From: Pseudomonas sp. MF4836
GTDB lineage: Bacteria; Pseudomonadota; Gammaproteobacteria; Pseudomonadales; Pseudomonadaceae
DNA: 64,000 bases
Assembly: GCF_002018875.1 (NCBI RefSeq)
Contig: NZ_MVOL01000006.1
Location: 1-64,000 of the forward strand
Reading direction: 5' to 3'
Below the pieces are notes generated by a model. It was not told the DNA's origin. It ran no database searches and saw nothing but the letters and a program-made list of their open reading frames with translations. Positions 42,165 to 51,306 of the stretch are shown here, in pieces; the first letter of the stretch is position 1; the number at the start of each line of letters is the position of its first letter. Both the position numbers and the translations under genes were made by a program.

Positions 42165-43745
42165 ATGCGCATTTCTACCGCCCAGTTTTACGAGTCCACC
42201 GCTGCCAACTACCAGAAGAACTTCGCCAACGTCGTTAAAAGCAGCGAAGAGGCCAGCAGCCTAGTGCGCGTCAACACCGCCGCCGATGATCCGGTCGGAG
42301 CCTCGCGTCTGCTGCAACTGGGGCAGCAAGCCTCGATGCTGGATCAGTACAAGACCAATACCAGTACCATCAAGGCGACCCTGGGGCAAACCGAATCGGT
42401 GATGACCAGCATCAACAATGTGCTGCAGCGTGCCAAGGAACTCACCGTTGGTGCAGGCAGTGCCGGCTACACCGACGCCGACCGCCAGGCCAACGCCTCG
42501 GAGCTTGGGCAGATCGAAGAGCAGCTGTTGAGCCTGATGAACAGCCAGGACGAAAACGGCAAATATATTTTCTCCGGTTCCAAGGGTGACGTTGCGCCAT
42601 TCTCGCGTAACAGTGACGGCACCTACACCTACAACGGTGACCAGGTGACCCTGGACTTGCCAGTCGGCGACAGCATGTCGATGGCCACCAACAGCACTGG
42701 TTGGGAAGTGTTCCAGCAAGCGATCAACACCAGCCGCAGCCAGGTTACTGCGACCGCACCCGTGCCAGGGTCGCCGCAGGACAAGAACCAAATCACTCTG
42801 TCCAATGGTCAGGTGACGTCCAGCGTGACGTACAGCAACAAGTTCCTTAGTGGCGAGCCTTACAAGATTGAGATTGTCGGTGGCAACCAGCTGAAGATCA
42901 CCGACTCCAACAATCTTGATGTAACGTCCGAGGCCAGCCTGGCCGGCGCTTTTGATCCCACCAAGAAAGATACGCAGAGCGTCAAATTTCGCGGCGTTGA
43001 TCTGAACCTCAATATCAATCTGGCCGCCGGTGATGATCCGGTTGCCGATCTGCCCAACTACAGTTTCGAACTGGCGTCCAAGCCGGATTCGTTCAACGTC
43101 ACTCGCAGCCCGGGTAACCCCACCACAACTCAGATAACCGGCTCAAAGGTCACCGACCCAGCCGCTTACCACGCCAGTTTCCCAAACGGTTCGGCGATCC
43201 TGAAGTTCACCAGTTCCACTGACTTCGAGCTGTACGCCGCGCCCTTGACTTCCAGCAGCAAGCCGGTATCCAGCGGCACTGTGGTGGGCAACAAGGCCAC
43301 CGCGTCCGGTGTCGAGTTCACCCTGGACAGCACCGCACCAGCCGCGGGAAATCAGTACAGCGTGGCGGTCAACACCCACGAGACCCAGAACATTCTGGAC
43401 ACCGTGAGCCAGTTGAAAAAAACCTTGAATACTCCGGTAGATGGCAATCCGATTGCGCTGCAGAAGCTTAATGCCGGCCTGGCCTCGGGCCTTGCCAACC
43501 TGGCCAGCGGCAACGATCAGCTCTCTGCTGGCCTGAGCTCGGTCGGTGGTCGGGGGGCGGCGCTGGAGACCCAGAATGACACCAACCAGTCACTGGTACT
43601 GGCCAATGCCCAGACTCAGTCGGGTATCCGTGATTCCGACCCGGCCGCGGTCATGACCCGCCTGACGTTGCAGCAAACCATGTTGCAGGCTTCGCAATTG
43701 GCGTTCAGCAAAATTGCCCAGCTTGGGCTGTTCAACAAGGTGTAA
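42165..43745 (+). CDS. flgL: Flagellar hook-associated protein 3 FlgL
   Basis: This 526-aa protein has flagellin-like ends: MRISTAQFYESTAANYQKNFANV at the start and AVMTRLTLQQTMLQASQLAFSKIAQLGLFNKV at the end. The middle region, about residues 160-400, is much larger than in the 317-aa enteric protein. It is the last gene of the flgF-L set, starting 13 bp after flgK. Confidence 0.95.
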   Translation: MRISTAQFYESTAANYQKNFANVVKSSEEASSLVRVNTAADDPVGASRLLQLGQQASMLDQYKTNTSTIKATLGQTESVMTSINNVLQRAKELTVGAGSAGYTDADRQANASELGQIEEQLLSLMNSQDENGKYIFSGSKGDVAPFSRNSDGTYTYNGDQVTLDLPVGDSMSMATNSTGWEVFQQAINTSRSQVTATAPVPGSPQDKNQITLSNGQVTSSVTYSNKFLSGEPYKIEIVGGNQLKITDSNNLDVTSEASLAGAFDPTKKDTQSVKFRGVDLNLNINLAAGDDPVADLPNYSFELASKPDSFNVTRSPGNPTTTQITGSKVTDPAAYHASFPNGSAILKFTSSTDFELYAAPLTSSSKPVSSGTVVGNKATASGVEFTLDSTAPAAGNQYSVAVNTHETQNILDTVSQLKKTLNTPVDGNPIALQKLNAGLASGLANLASGNDQLSAGLSSVGGRGAALETQNDTNQSLVLANAQTQSGIRDSDPAAVMTRLTLQQTMLQASQLAFSKIAQLGLFNKV

Positions 43746-43859
43746 ATGTTCGGGACTCTGTCCTGCCGTTTACCAGCGAGCGCCGCCGTCCTTTTTTAAG
43801 CGGTTCTGTGCTCCCCATCTGCCTTGGCTGGGGAGTGCGCCGCTCGAGAGTTACCCTTC

Positions 43860-46800
43860 GTGAATACAGCCCCCCTCGTCAGCATCGTCATCCCTGCCTT
43901 CAGTCCGCGTTTCTTCGGCCTTGCCCTACAAAGTGCGCTGAGCCAGTCCTATCAGAATCTTGAAATCATCGTCTGTGACGATTGCTTCGATGACGAGATC
44001 AAGCAGATTGTCGACTCGTTTTCGGCGCAGGCGCGGGTGCCATTGCGCTATCTGCGCAACCCCGAGAATTTGGGGTTCACCGGTAATCTCTTACGCGGTA
44101 TAGAGGCGGCCCGGGGCGAGTTGGTGAAAGTGCTCTGCGACGATGACCTGTTGTTTGACGAGTGCATCAGCCGCCAGGCCCAGGTGTTGAATGATCACGC
44201 AGACGTCAATCTGGTGTTTGGCTTGCGACTGCTTACCGATGCCAACAGTTTCGCCTTGCCCATGCGCCTGGATAATTGCGGCCTGGTGCCCACGGATGCG
44301 ATTTTCAAAGGCGAGGACTTGTTGGCGATATTTGAAAAAAGCCCGCGCAATGTCCTGGGTAACTTCAGTGCTGCACTAATGCGTCGCAGTGATCTGCTGG
44401 CACTGGTCCCGGCGCTGACGCAAGCAACGGGCGGCTTTCTCGCACAGTTGGATTTTGCTCTGTTCGTCTGCCTGCTGCGGCGTGGCAACTTTGCGATGCT
44501 GGCTCAGGTGTTAAGTACCGAGCGTTTGCACGAAGACCAACTTAGCAAACAACCACATGTCGCTGCTGCGGCGCCGACCGAGCTGGATTGGCTCAAGGCG
44601 ATGCTGGGCGCCCGTACGGGTGAGCAGCCTCCAGCCTCGGGTTGGGTGCGTCACGTTGCACTGGAGGTGCCTACCACCGACGGTGGCAGGGCCTGGAAGG
44701 AAGTGTGCGTGACGCTGATTTTGGCCAATCGTCAGAATGCGTTTAAGGCGCGTATCGGTACCCAAAGCGAAAGCTACGCCGAGTTTTATCGGGAGTGGCT
44801 GGCTGCGCGCAGTTTCTCGGTGGTCGAGCGCCAGTTGATGTCGCAAAAAGTTGATGCATGGCCTCGGCGGCCGGCTCTGGTGCCGATCATTATCGATGCT
44901 GTAGGTGAGCGTGGCCCGTTGCGAGCCACGCTGCAAAGTTTGCAGCGTCAGATCTACGCGCCCCACCAGGTGGTGCTGCTGTCTGATGTGTTGTATGAAG
45001 CGAAAAGCGATGTATTGCAGTTGCCGGCAGCCCAGGACTGGGTGCAGCAACTGAACGATCTGCTGCCGACCCTGGAAGGTTGTGACTGGTTCTACCTGCT
45101 ACAGGCAGGCGACAAGCTGGCGGATTCGGCGTTGCTATTGTTGGCCGAGCGAATTGCCCACCTCTCGGGAATCCGATGCGTGTACAGCGATGAAGGTGCG
45201 TTGGTCGATGGCGAGTCGGGTGAGCCGGTCTTCAAGCCTGACTTCAACCTCGACCTTATGCGCAGCTACCCCTATGTCGGTCGAACCCTGGCTTTCGAGC
45301 GCGAGAGCATCCTTGAATTGGGCGGTTTTGATCATGCTTTTGCCGAGCTGTCACCTCAGGATGCGCTATGGCGTCTGGTGGAAGCGGTTGGGCCGCAGAC
45401 GGTCGAGCATATTGCCGAGATCCAGGTCGAGTCGAATTTGAGTTTTGCCCAGTGGCTTTCGCTACCGCAGGTGGTCGAGCACAGTGCCCTGCTGGTTGCT
45501 GCGCATCTGGAACGGCTGCGCGTGCCTTTCCGCTTGCATTCCGACCCATTGCCGGTGCTCAACCACGTTGAATACCTGCATGAGCACAAGCCCGTGGTTT
45601 CGATAATCATCCAGGCCGGCACCGACCTGCCGGGCTTGCAGCGTTGCGTTGAAAGCCTGTTTGAGACGACCCGCTATGCCCACTATGAAATCCTGATTGT
45701 CGATAGCGGTGCCGGCGATGCGCAGATGGCGCAGTGGCTGCTGGCGATGGCCCAGCTAGGCGCCTCGATGCTACGGGTTATCGGCTTTTCCGATGCACCG
45801 AATGACGCGGCCATCCACAACCTTGCTGCGAGCGAGGCCCGTGGTGACTATCTGGTACTGCTCAACGCCCGCAGTGTGATCTGCGCTGCCGATTGGCTGG
45901 AGCAATTGCTTAACCATGCACAGCGTCCAGAGGTCGGGGTGGTCGGTGCTCGAGTCCTGAGCCCGCAAGGCAAGGTCTTGCGTTCAGGGTTGGTGCTGGG
46001 GATGGCGGGGCCGGCCAATAGCGCATTCCAGGACGAAGACATCGAGGCCCGTGGTTATTTGCAGCGCCTGCAAGTCGCGCAGAACTGGAGTGCGGTCAGT
46101 GGTGACTGCCTGATGGTGCGCAAGCAGGTGTTCGAGGACATTGGTTGTCTCGATGAGCAGGCATTTACCCTTGGCCTGAATGATCTGGATCTGTGCCTGA
46201 GGATCGGGCAGGCGGGCTATCTGGTGGTCTGGACGCCGCACGCCAGCATCATGCTGGGCTCGCACGTTGTGCAGGTGCCTGAGTCAGCTGCTAACGAGTT
46301 GCGTGTGCTGGAGGAGGAAACCTTCTATCTACGCTGGTTGCCGAAGTTGGCCCGCGATCCGGCCTACAACCCGCAGTTGAGTTTGAACAGTTCCAACTTC
46401 AGGCTCGAGTCAGGTATTCGCGACAGCTGGAACCCGCTCTATACCCGCGCCGTACCATCGATTCTGGCGTTGCCGATCAACAGCTCCGCCACTGGTCATT
46501 ACCGCGTAACCGAGCCTTTCAAGGCACTGGAGTCAGCGGGGAGGGTGGTAGGACGTTTTGTCTATGAGCCGCCGTCGGTGATTGATATCGAGCGCATGGC
46601 GCCGGACATGATCCTGCTGCAATGCCGCTATGGCGAAGGTTCTGCCGCCGAGTTGCAGCGACTCAAGACCTACTCCAGCGCTCGGCGCATCTTTGAGTTG
46701 GATGACTACGTCATCAGCGCGCCGAAGAAAAACAACCATGCGCGGAACAAGGCAGCGAACATCGAAGACATTGTGCGCAAATCCATCGGCCTGTGTGATC

Positions 46801-47438
46801 GTGTGGTAGTGACCACCGACGCGTTGGCCAATGCCTTGTCGAACATGCACCAGGACATTCGGGTGGTGCCCAATACCCTGGTACCGCAGATATGGAACGG
46901 GCTGCGTGCTCTACGTGCAACGTCGCGCAAGCCAAGGGTCGGTTGGGGCGGAGGTTCCAGCCACACCGGCGACCTGGAGATCATTGCGCAAGTGGTGAGA
47001 GAGCTGGCCGATGAAGTGGAATGGGTCTTTTTTGGCATGTGCCCTGAAGGGCTGCTGCCCTATGTTCATGAGTTTCATGCATCCATCAGTTTGAAGGACT
47101 ACCCGGCCAAGCTTTCAAGTTTGAATCTTGACCTCGCTCTGGCGCCGCTGGAACAGCATATTTTCAATGATTGTAAAAGCAACCTGAGGCTGCTGGAGTA
47201 CGGCGCCTGTGGCTTCCCGGTAATTTGCTCCGATACCGAGGCCTATCGTGGAGATTTGCCCTGCACCCGTGTACCGAGCAACAGCACCGAGGATTGGGTG
47301 GCGGCGATTCGCATGCACTTGAGCGACCCGGATGCCAGCTATCGTATGGGCGACGCCCTGCATGAGGCGGTGATGCGTGATTGGTTGTTGCAGGGCGATA
47401 CCCTGGACCGCTGGTTCAATGCCTGGGTCGGCGACTGA
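43860..47438 (+). CDS. Large multidomain glycosyltransferase, probable flagellin glycosyltransferase (FgtA/Fgt1-like)
   Basis: This about 1192-aa cytosolic protein starts at GTG 43860 with GAGAG nearby; no better start lies upstream. It has an N-terminal GT2 domain (VSIVIPAFSP at about 7-16, CDDDLLFD with the DxD at about 93), a second GT2 domain (VSIIIQAG near 578) and a C-terminal GT-B-like domain (EYGACGFPVICSD near 1113). The layout and position between flgL and fliC match Fgt1 of P. syringae and FgtA of P. aeruginosa, which attach rhamnose-type sugars to flagellin Ser/Thr. It probably modifies FliC encoded 2.5 kb downstream. Confidence 0.88.
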   Translation: MNTAPLVSIVIPAFSPRFFGLALQSALSQSYQNLEIIVCDDCFDDEIKQIVDSFSAQARVPLRYLRNPENLGFTGNLLRGIEAARGELVKVLCDDDLLFDECISRQAQVLNDHADVNLVFGLRLLTDANSFALPMRLDNCGLVPTDAIFKGEDLLAIFEKSPRNVLGNFSAALMRRSDLLALVPALTQATGGFLAQLDFALFVCLLRRGNFAMLAQVLSTERLHEDQLSKQPHVAAAAPTELDWLKAMLGARTGEQPPASGWVRHVALEVPTTDGGRAWKEVCVTLILANRQNAFKARIGTQSESYAEFYREWLAARSFSVVERQLMSQKVDAWPRRPALVPIIIDAVGERGPLRATLQSLQRQIYAPHQVVLLSDVLYEAKSDVLQLPAAQDWVQQLNDLLPTLEGCDWFYLLQAGDKLADSALLLLAERIAHLSGIRCVYSDEGALVDGESGEPVFKPDFNLDLMRSYPYVGRTLAFERESILELGGFDHAFAELSPQDALWRLVEAVGPQTVEHIAEIQVESNLSFAQWLSLPQVVEHSALLVAAHLERLRVPFRLHSDPLPVLNHVEYLHEHKPVVSIIIQAGTDLPGLQRCVESLFETTRYAHYEILIVDSGAGDAQMAQWLLAMAQLGASMLRVIGFSDAPNDAAIHNLAASEARGDYLVLLNARSVICAADWLEQLLNHAQRPEVGVVGARVLSPQGKVLRSGLVLGMAGPANSAFQDEDIEARGYLQRLQVAQNWSAVSGDCLMVRKQVFEDIGCLDEQAFTLGLNDLDLCLRIGQAGYLVVWTPHASIMLGSHVVQVPESAANELRVLEEETFYLRWLPKLARDPAYNPQLSLNSSNFRLESGIRDSWNPLYTRAVPSILALPINSSATGHYRVTEPFKALESAGRVVGRFVYEPPSVIDIERMAPDMILLQCRYGEGSAAELQRLKTYSSARRIFELDDYVISAPKKNNHARNKAANIEDIVRKSIGLCDRVVVTTDALANALSNMHQDIRVVPNTLVPQIWNGLRALRATSRKPRVGWGGGSSHTGDLEIIAQVVRELADEVEWVFFGMCPEGLLPYVHEFHASISLKDYPAKLSSLNLDLALAPLEQHIFNDCKSNLRLLEYGACGFPVICSDTEAYRGDLPCTRVPSNSTEDWVAAIRMHLSDPDASYRMGDALHEAVMRDWLLQGDTLDRWFNAWVGD

Positions 47439-47560
47439 TCACAGGCATCGATATTTAACTCTGGCACAGAAGCTGCTGTTACCCCCTGCCTGCTGCCAAA
47501 AAAATGGCCGCCCTTATAAATAATGCGCACATGCCGCTCACTCAATATTTGGAGATACCG

Positions 47561-48448
47561 ATGAAAGGCAATCTGTTGACGTTTTCTTTGCTCAGTGCCA
47601 AGCCGGATTACCTTTCAGGCGGCAGCGCGTGGATTGAACATATCCCGTTCGCCTTCCTGGCGGTCGAAGCCCTGCGCCCGGATATTTTTGTCGAGCTGGG
47701 CTCGCACCATGGCGACTCATATGTGGCTTTCTGCCAGGCAGCGAAAACCCTCGAGTTGCCGATGCGCGCCTTTGCCGTGGACACCTGGGAGGGCGACCCG
47801 CACGCCGGATTCTATGGTCAGGAAGTCTACGATCGATTGAAGTCGGTACATGACAAGCCGTACGGTCATTTCTCTGAAATGAAGCGCATGAAGTTTGATG
47901 ACGCACGCAATGATTTCGCCGACGGTTCCATCGACCTGCTGCACATCGACGGCCTGCACACCTACGAAGCTGTCAAGCATGACTTCGAGACCTGGCTGCC
48001 GAAGATGAGTGAGCGCGGCGTGATCCTGTTCCATGACACTGTGGTGCGTGATCGCAACTTTGGTGTGTGGAAGCTCTGGGCTGATATCTCCAGCCAATAC
48101 AATTCGTTCGAATTCCACCATGGTCACGGCCTGGGGATATTGTGCGTGGGCAAAGCAGTGCCGCAAACCTTCCTGGATTTGCTTGGACAGTTGCAGGCAC
48201 TGCCGGATAACGCCCGCAGCTACTTCCACGCCCAGGGTCAGCAGTTGTCGCTGCAGAACTACATGCGCGTGCTGAACCAGAAAAACGAAGCCTCGATGCA
48301 GCAATCTGCTGATCAAATGGACCAAGCTGCCGGTCTGCTGCAAGACATGGATCGCCAGATCACTCAGCTCAAAAGTGAACTGCGTGAGTCTCAGGCGCTG
48401 AATGCCCAGCTCAAGCAAGTGCTGGAAATGGTCACCGCCAAGGCGTGA
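47561..48448 (+). CDS. Class I SAM-dependent methyltransferase (glycan-type) with C-terminal coiled coil
   Basis: This 295-aa protein starts at ATG 47561 with GGAG upstream; other in-frame starts at 47531 or 47504 have none. The SAM site is FVELGSHHGDSYVAFC (about residues 46-61), then AFAVDTWEGD, and DLLHIDGLHTYEAVKHDFETWLP (about 126-148), as in Methyltransf_24 glycan or antibiotic O-methyltransferases. Residues about 245-290 form a coiled coil. Between the flagellin glycosyltransferase and the ketosynthase it probably methylates a sugar of the flagellin glycan. Confidence 0.82.
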   Translation: MKGNLLTFSLLSAKPDYLSGGSAWIEHIPFAFLAVEALRPDIFVELGSHHGDSYVAFCQAAKTLELPMRAFAVDTWEGDPHAGFYGQEVYDRLKSVHDKPYGHFSEMKRMKFDDARNDFADGSIDLLHIDGLHTYEAVKHDFETWLPKMSERGVILFHDTVVRDRNFGVWKLWADISSQYNSFEFHHGHGLGILCVGKAVPQTFLDLLGQLQALPDNARSYFHAQGQQLSLQNYMRVLNQKNEASMQQSADQMDQAAGLLQDMDRQITQLKSELRESQALNAQLKQVLEMVTAKA

Positions 48449-48461
48449 TTCAGCTGTAAAG

Positions 48462-48488
48462 CGCGATATGTCCCTGTGGCATATCGCG
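48462..48488 (+). terminator. Hairpin after the methyltransferase gene
   Basis: A 9-bp inverted repeat (CGCGATATG / CATATCGCG) with a 9-base loop is followed by a T/C-rich stretch. It lies 13 bp after the stop and probably separates the methyltransferase from the ketosynthase transcript. Confidence 0.65.
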
Positions 48489-48731
48489 TGCTTTCTTCCT
48501 CGTTCTGCTCCTGTCTGCTCGTTATCTTGCGCAAAAACAGCAACCTTCCCATGACAGAGTGACCTTTCGGTCATAAAGTGCATCTTCACAGTATTGTGTT
48601 GCGGTGGGGAGGCTCTGCGGCGTCGTTGCATACGCCCGTTTTTCGCCTGTCCCAGGCAAATCAACTCTATTTGATAGCGCTCCGGATTTTGTTTCAGGGG
48701 TCAACGTTTAGTTGTTTATTATTGGGAAGCC

Positions 48732-49661
48732 ATGATGATTGGCATAAAAAGCATTGCGAGCTACGTGCCTGCAGCGGGCGTGGACAATTACGCACAAGGT
48801 GCAAAATTCCAGAAGGATGAAGAATTCATCCTCGGCAAAATCGGTTCGGCCTTCCTGCCCCGCAAAGATCCTGGTCAAGAAACCTCCGATCTGTGTGTCG
48901 AAGCTGCAAACGCGTTGTTCGCCAACAATCCACAGCTGACGCGCGAATCCATCGACGTGGTGATTGTCGTCACCCAGAACGGCGATGAGGAAGGTTTGCC
49001 CCACACCGCGGCGATCGTTCAGGACAAGCTCGGCCTGCCGACTACCGTGGCGGCATTCGACATTTCCCTGGGCTGCTCCGGTTATGTCTACGGTATCTAT
49101 GCGATCAAGGGCTTCATGGAGGCAACCGGGTTGAAGAATGGCCTGCTGATCACCGCCGACCCTTATTCGAAAATTGTCGATCCAGAAGACCGTAACACCA
49201 CCATGCTCTTTGGCGATGCCGCCACCGCCACCTGGATGGGGGAGGATGCGTCTTGGCAGTTGGGCAAGGCCAAGTTCGGGACTGATGGTTCCGGAGCGCC
49301 GCACCTGAAGGTCACCGACGGTGTGTTCTTCATGAATGGGCGCCAGGTGTTCAACTTCGCCTTGTTGAAGGTGCCCGCGCACTTGCACGAGCTGCTGGAT
49401 GAGTCGTCGCTGACAACCAGCGATATCGATGCCTTCTGTATTCACCAAGGCAGTGCGGCGATAGTCGACGCCGTCGCCCGTCGGTTTGAAGGCGAGCCCG
49501 AGAAGTTCATCAAGGACATGGTGGAGACCGGTAACACCGTTTCATCCAGCATCCCTCTTCTGCTTGAAAAGCACGTATTGACCTCAAACTGGAAGCGCGT
49601 AGCCCTCAGTGGGTTCGGCGTCGGCTTGTCCTGGGGTTCAGCTATCATCTATCGCGACTGA
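48732..49661 (+). CDS. FabH-like 3-oxoacyl-ACP synthase III, flagellin-glycan island
   Basis: This 309-aa thiolase-fold enzyme keeps the Cys-His-Asn triad: LGCSGYVYG (Cys115), FCIHQGS (His238) and ETGNTVSSSIP (Asn268). Its N-terminal half departs from housekeeping FabH, so it is probably a specialised acyl condensing or transferring enzyme. P. syringae has a similar gene (orf3) next to fgt1/fgt2, where it affects flagellin glycosylation. It may supply the acyl group carried on a terminal sugar. A 283-bp gap precedes it and a terminator follows. Confidence 0.85.
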   Translation: MMIGIKSIASYVPAAGVDNYAQGAKFQKDEEFILGKIGSAFLPRKDPGQETSDLCVEAANALFANNPQLTRESIDVVIVVTQNGDEEGLPHTAAIVQDKLGLPTTVAAFDISLGCSGYVYGIYAIKGFMEATGLKNGLLITADPYSKIVDPEDRNTTMLFGDAATATWMGEDASWQLGKAKFGTDGSGAPHLKVTDGVFFMNGRQVFNFALLKVPAHLHELLDESSLTTSDIDAFCIHQGSAAIVDAVARRFEGEPEKFIKDMVETGNTVSSSIPLLLEKHVLTSNWKRVALSGFGVGLSWGSAIIYRD

Positions 49662-49681
49662 TCGCTGATTGGGTGTTGCAT

Positions 49682-49715
49682 AGCGCTACCGGTCTTGCCG
49701 GTGGCGCTTTTTTTT
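49682..49715 (+). terminator. Intrinsic terminator after the FabH-like gene
   Basis: An 11-bp stem (AGCGCTACCGG / CCGGTGGCGCT with one G-T pair) and loop TCTTG are followed by a run of Ts. It isolates the fliC transcription unit from genes upstream. Confidence 0.9.
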
Positions 49716-49828
49716 GCCTGAAGTATTCACAGAGGCTTTTTTGACGTCATTTTTCAACGCGACGACGTTGCTAAACCCTTGTTTTATTGGGGATGGCTGA
49801 GTGCTAGTAATTTTTTTCAAAAAAGCCC

Positions 49829-49855
49829 TCAAGCAACCTGCCATAGCGACGATAA
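49829..49855 (+). promoter_or_regulatory. Sigma-28 (FliA) promoter of fliC
   Basis: TCAA-N15-GACGATAA matches the FliA consensus TAAA-N15-GCCGATAA with one mismatch in each element and exact spacing. It lies about 80 bp upstream of the fliC start codon. Confidence 0.82.
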
Positions 49856-49935
49856 CTATTACGAAGGTTCTCTAGGCCACACCCGGCGGTTGCCAGGGCC
49901 GGAAGCCGCAGTACCCAACCAACGAGGAATTCGTC

Positions 49936-50784
49936 ATGGCTTTAACAGTAAACACCAACGTCACATCGTTGAACGTCCAAAAAAACCTGGGCCGCGCTTC
50001 CGATGCTCTGTCGACTTCGATGACTCGCCTGTCTTCCGGCCTGAAAATCAACAGCGCTAAAGACGACGCCGCTGGTCTGCAAATCGCAACCCGCATGACT
50101 TCGCAGATCCGTGGTCAGACCATGGCAATCAAAAACGCCAACGACGGTATCTCCATCGCCCAGACTGCTGAAGGCGCGATGCAAGAGCAAAGCAACATTC
50201 TGCAGCGTATGCGTGAACTGGCTGTTCAGTCGCGAAACGACAACAACAGCACCGACGATCGCGTTGCTCTGAACAAAGAATTCGTGGCAATGAGTGCTGA
50301 GCTGACTCGTATCTCTACTTCCACCAACCTGAACGGCAAGGCTCTGCTGAACGGCGACGCTGGCACCATGACCTTCCAGGTCGGTTCCAACACCGGTGCT
50401 GACAACCAGATCACTCTGGACCTGAGCGCCAAGTTCGACGCCGCTACTCTGTCGGTTGACAGCGCTACTATCGCCATCACCGGTACCAGTGCAGACATCG
50501 AAGCCAACTTCACCAAAGCCATCACCAACATCGACGCGGCTCTGGGCACCATCAACGCCTCCCGTGCTGACCTGGGTGCTGCACAAAACCGTCTGACCAG
50601 CACCATCTCCAACTTGCAGAACATCAACGAAAACGCCAGTGCTGCATTGGGTCGCGTACAAGATACCGACTTCGCTGCTGAAACTGCGCAGTTGACTAAG
50701 CAGCAAACCCTGCAACAAGCTTCCACCGCAGTTTTGGCTCAAGCCAACCAACTGCCATCCGCTGTACTGAAACTGCTTCAGTAA
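49936..50784 (+). CDS. fliC: Flagellin FliC
   Basis: This 282-aa protein has the conserved flagellin ends: MALTVNTNVTSLNVQKNL, RLSSGLKINSAKDDAAGLQIATR, and RVQDTDFAAETAQLTKQQTLQQASTAVLAQANQ. The middle (about residues 135-190) is short and Ser/Thr-rich, so D2/D3 domains are reduced; the Ser/Thr residues are plausible glycosylation sites. Codon use is biased toward highly expressed choices. Ribosome site GAGGAA precedes ATG 49936, a sigma-28 promoter lies upstream and a terminator follows. Confidence 0.97.
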   Translation: MALTVNTNVTSLNVQKNLGRASDALSTSMTRLSSGLKINSAKDDAAGLQIATRMTSQIRGQTMAIKNANDGISIAQTAEGAMQEQSNILQRMRELAVQSRNDNNSTDDRVALNKEFVAMSAELTRISTSTNLNGKALLNGDAGTMTFQVGSNTGADNQITLDLSAKFDAATLSVDSATIAITGTSADIEANFTKAITNIDAALGTINASRADLGAAQNRLTSTISNLQNINENASAALGRVQDTDFAAETAQLTKQQTLQQASTAVLAQANQLPSAVLKLLQ

Positions 50785-50801
50785 TAGCTGATGCGTTTTA
50801 G

Positions 50802-50838
50802 GCGGGGGAGTGCGCTAGTCGCACTCTCTCGCTTTTTT
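50802..50838 (+). terminator. Terminator/attenuator between fliC and flaG
   Basis: A 13-bp stem (GCGGGGGAGTGCG / CGCACTCTCTCGC with two G-T pairs), loop of five, is followed by six Ts. It lies 17 bp after fliC and just before the flaG ribosome site, allowing partial read-through. Confidence 0.9.
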
Positions 50839-50857
50839 AGTTAAAGAGGTGATGGAC

Positions 50858-51223
50858 ATGGATATGAGCGTCAAGCTGAACTTGTCTTATCCTGCTGCGA
50901 AGCCTGCAACGCCTGTTGCTGAGCCTGTGGCGGAGAAGCCTCAAGCCGCTGCTGCGGTTGCGGCAACGGTCAAGGATGAAGCAAAAGATACGACCAGCGA
51001 GCGAGACAAACTTAAAATGGCCGTTCAGGAAATTGAAAAGTTTGTGCAGTCGGTCAAGCGAAACCTGGAGTTCTCGATTGATGAACCCTCAGGCAAAGTC
51101 GTCGTCAAAGTCATAGCCAGTGACTCCGGTGAGGTGATCCGTCAGATCCCCAACGAAGAGGTTCTGAAATTGGCCAATAGCTTGAATGACGCAAGCAGTC
51201 TGCTGTTCAGCGCTCGAGTCTGA
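50858..51223 (+). CDS. flaG: Flagellar protein FlaG
   Basis: This 121-aa protein starts at ATG 50858, the start with best distance to AGAGGTG; in-frame GTG 50849, ATG 50852 and ATG 50864 are alternatives. An Ala/Pro-rich N-terminal half leads to the FlaG domain, with NLEFSIDEPSGKVVVKVI and GEVIRQIPNEEVLKL. FlaG influences filament length and sits between fliC and fliD in Pseudomonas. Confidence 0.92.
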   Translation: MDMSVKLNLSYPAAKPATPVAEPVAEKPQAAAAVAATVKDEAKDTTSERDKLKMAVQEIEKFVQSVKRNLEFSIDEPSGKVVVKVIASDSGEVIRQIPNEEVLKLANSLNDASSLLFSARV

Positions 51224-51306
51224 CAGCTGGCACAAATTTTGTTGCTATGTTCTTTTGGGCGTTGTAGTGGTCAAAAGACCGGCGAGACACTAAAAGGGAG
51301 TTCCTC

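Noticed and set aside
40127..42172. 681-codon open frame on the minus strand opposite flgK
   Set aside because: It is the reverse shadow of flgK in GC-rich DNA, with no ribosome site or family character; flgK is certain.
51227..51245. Sigma-54-like TGGCAC...TTGC before fliD
   Set aside because: The GG-to-GC spacing is 13 bases, not 10, so it is unlikely to work as a -24/-12 promoter.
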